Source: Aldehydirespirator sp965116665 (lineage in GTDB: Bacteria; Actinomycetota; Acidimicrobiia; Acidimicrobiales; Aldehydirespiratoraceae). From it: a DNA stretch of 64,000 nucleotides. The stretch's first letter is position 1; every line of letters starts with the position of its first letter. The notes beneath the pieces were generated by a model that saw only the letters and a program-made list of their open reading frames with translations, did no database searches and was not told where the DNA came from. The stretch lies in assembly GCA_965116665.1 (NCBI GenBank), contig OZ220709.1:2294001-2358000 (forward strand), read 5' to 3'. The position numbers were made by a program, and so were the translations under genes. Shown here in pieces: positions 63,875 through 64,000 of this stretch.

Positions 63875-64000
63875 CTACTGCGGGGTTACTTCTACGACGG
63901 TTCGGATGCCTTGGGCGGCGCGGAGGCGGTCGAAGCCTTCGTTGACGCCTTCCAGGGGCACCCGGTGGGAGATCATGGACTTGAGGTCCAGTTCGCCGCG
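63875..64000 (-). CDS. C-terminus of a zinc-type alcohol dehydrogenase (5' end outside window)
   Basis: Only the last 41 residues are seen, ending PQ before a TAG at 63875-63877. The pattern GELDLKSMISHRVPLEGVNE then GFDRLRAAQGIRTVVEV is the usual C-terminal end of medium-chain, NAD(P)-dependent, zinc-type dehydrogenases. Substrate cannot be told. The 122 bp to hppA hold the hairpin only. Confidence 0.82.
   Translation of the reverse strand, partial: RGELDLKSMISHRVPLEGVNEGFDRLRAAQGIRTVVEVTPQ

Overview
The window is a high-GC, gene-dense chromosomal segment. It comes from an actinobacterium, most likely an Acidimicrobiia-type lineage; that placement is inference, because no rRNA or tRNA gene is present to test it. 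The markers are a complete Pup-proteasome system (arc/mpa, dop, pup, prcB, prcA, pafA, pafB, pafC), a fused F420-precursor synthase (fbiC), an AftD-like arabinofuranosyltransferase, a DUF3151 gene and frequent leaderless promoters.

Layout. 1-16,796, almost all on the minus strand: the Pup-proteasome locus in the order arc, [five-gene polar amino-acid ABC transporter], dop, pup, prcB, prcA, [vapBC plus an ATPase remnant], pafA, pafB, pafC. Two insertions therefore split an otherwise conserved cluster. The vapBC insert is bracketed by a 20-bp copy of the pafA 5' end. 17,045-24,992: a ferredoxin, a CoA-transferase, a coupled minus-strand operon ttuB-ttuA-trmI-serine protease (tRNA U54 thiolation plus A58 methylation), a trio of small membrane proteins, a LON-domain protein and a PBP4-type peptidase. 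25,227-34,239: transketolase, transaldolase, cysD, cysNC, a second cysC and fbiC. 34,247-42,314: a ClC channel, RNase D, rhodanese, MobA, DUF3151, small proteins, a glycerophosphodiesterase and pyruvate kinase. 42,315-43,173: an 859-bp stretch without a credible protein gene, holding a consensus-like promoter and a candidate structured RNA of about 560 nt. 43,174-50,180: a Glf-like flavoprotein, a GT4 glycosyltransferase and AftD (cell-envelope glycans). 50,152-56,261: glutamate synthase. 56,408-60,961: two TrkH channels and TrkA. 61,000-64,000: 5-formyl-THF cyclo-ligase, a membrane pyrophosphatase and the end of an alcohol dehydrogenase.

How the parts work together. Pup is attached to substrates by PafA and removed by Dop. 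ARC unfolds pupylated proteins into the PrcAB core, and PafBC are transcription activators linked to the DNA-damage response in mycobacteria. The transporter inside the locus would import amino acids. TtuB carries sulfur to TtuA, which thiolates U54 of tRNA, and TrmI methylates A58; in Thermus these two modifications depend on each other. CysD/CysN/CysC activate sulfate to PAPS.

The observations most worth following are the candidate structured RNA at about 42.5-43.1 kb with its strong promoter and upstream repeats, the recurrent TANNNT-N6-9-start leaderless architecture at some fourteen genes, the TtuB precursor with ten residues beyond its diglycine, the vapBC module bracketed by a pafA-derived direct repeat, and a dispersed repeat present in three copies. 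All structure and homology statements are by eye from sequence; no searches were run.
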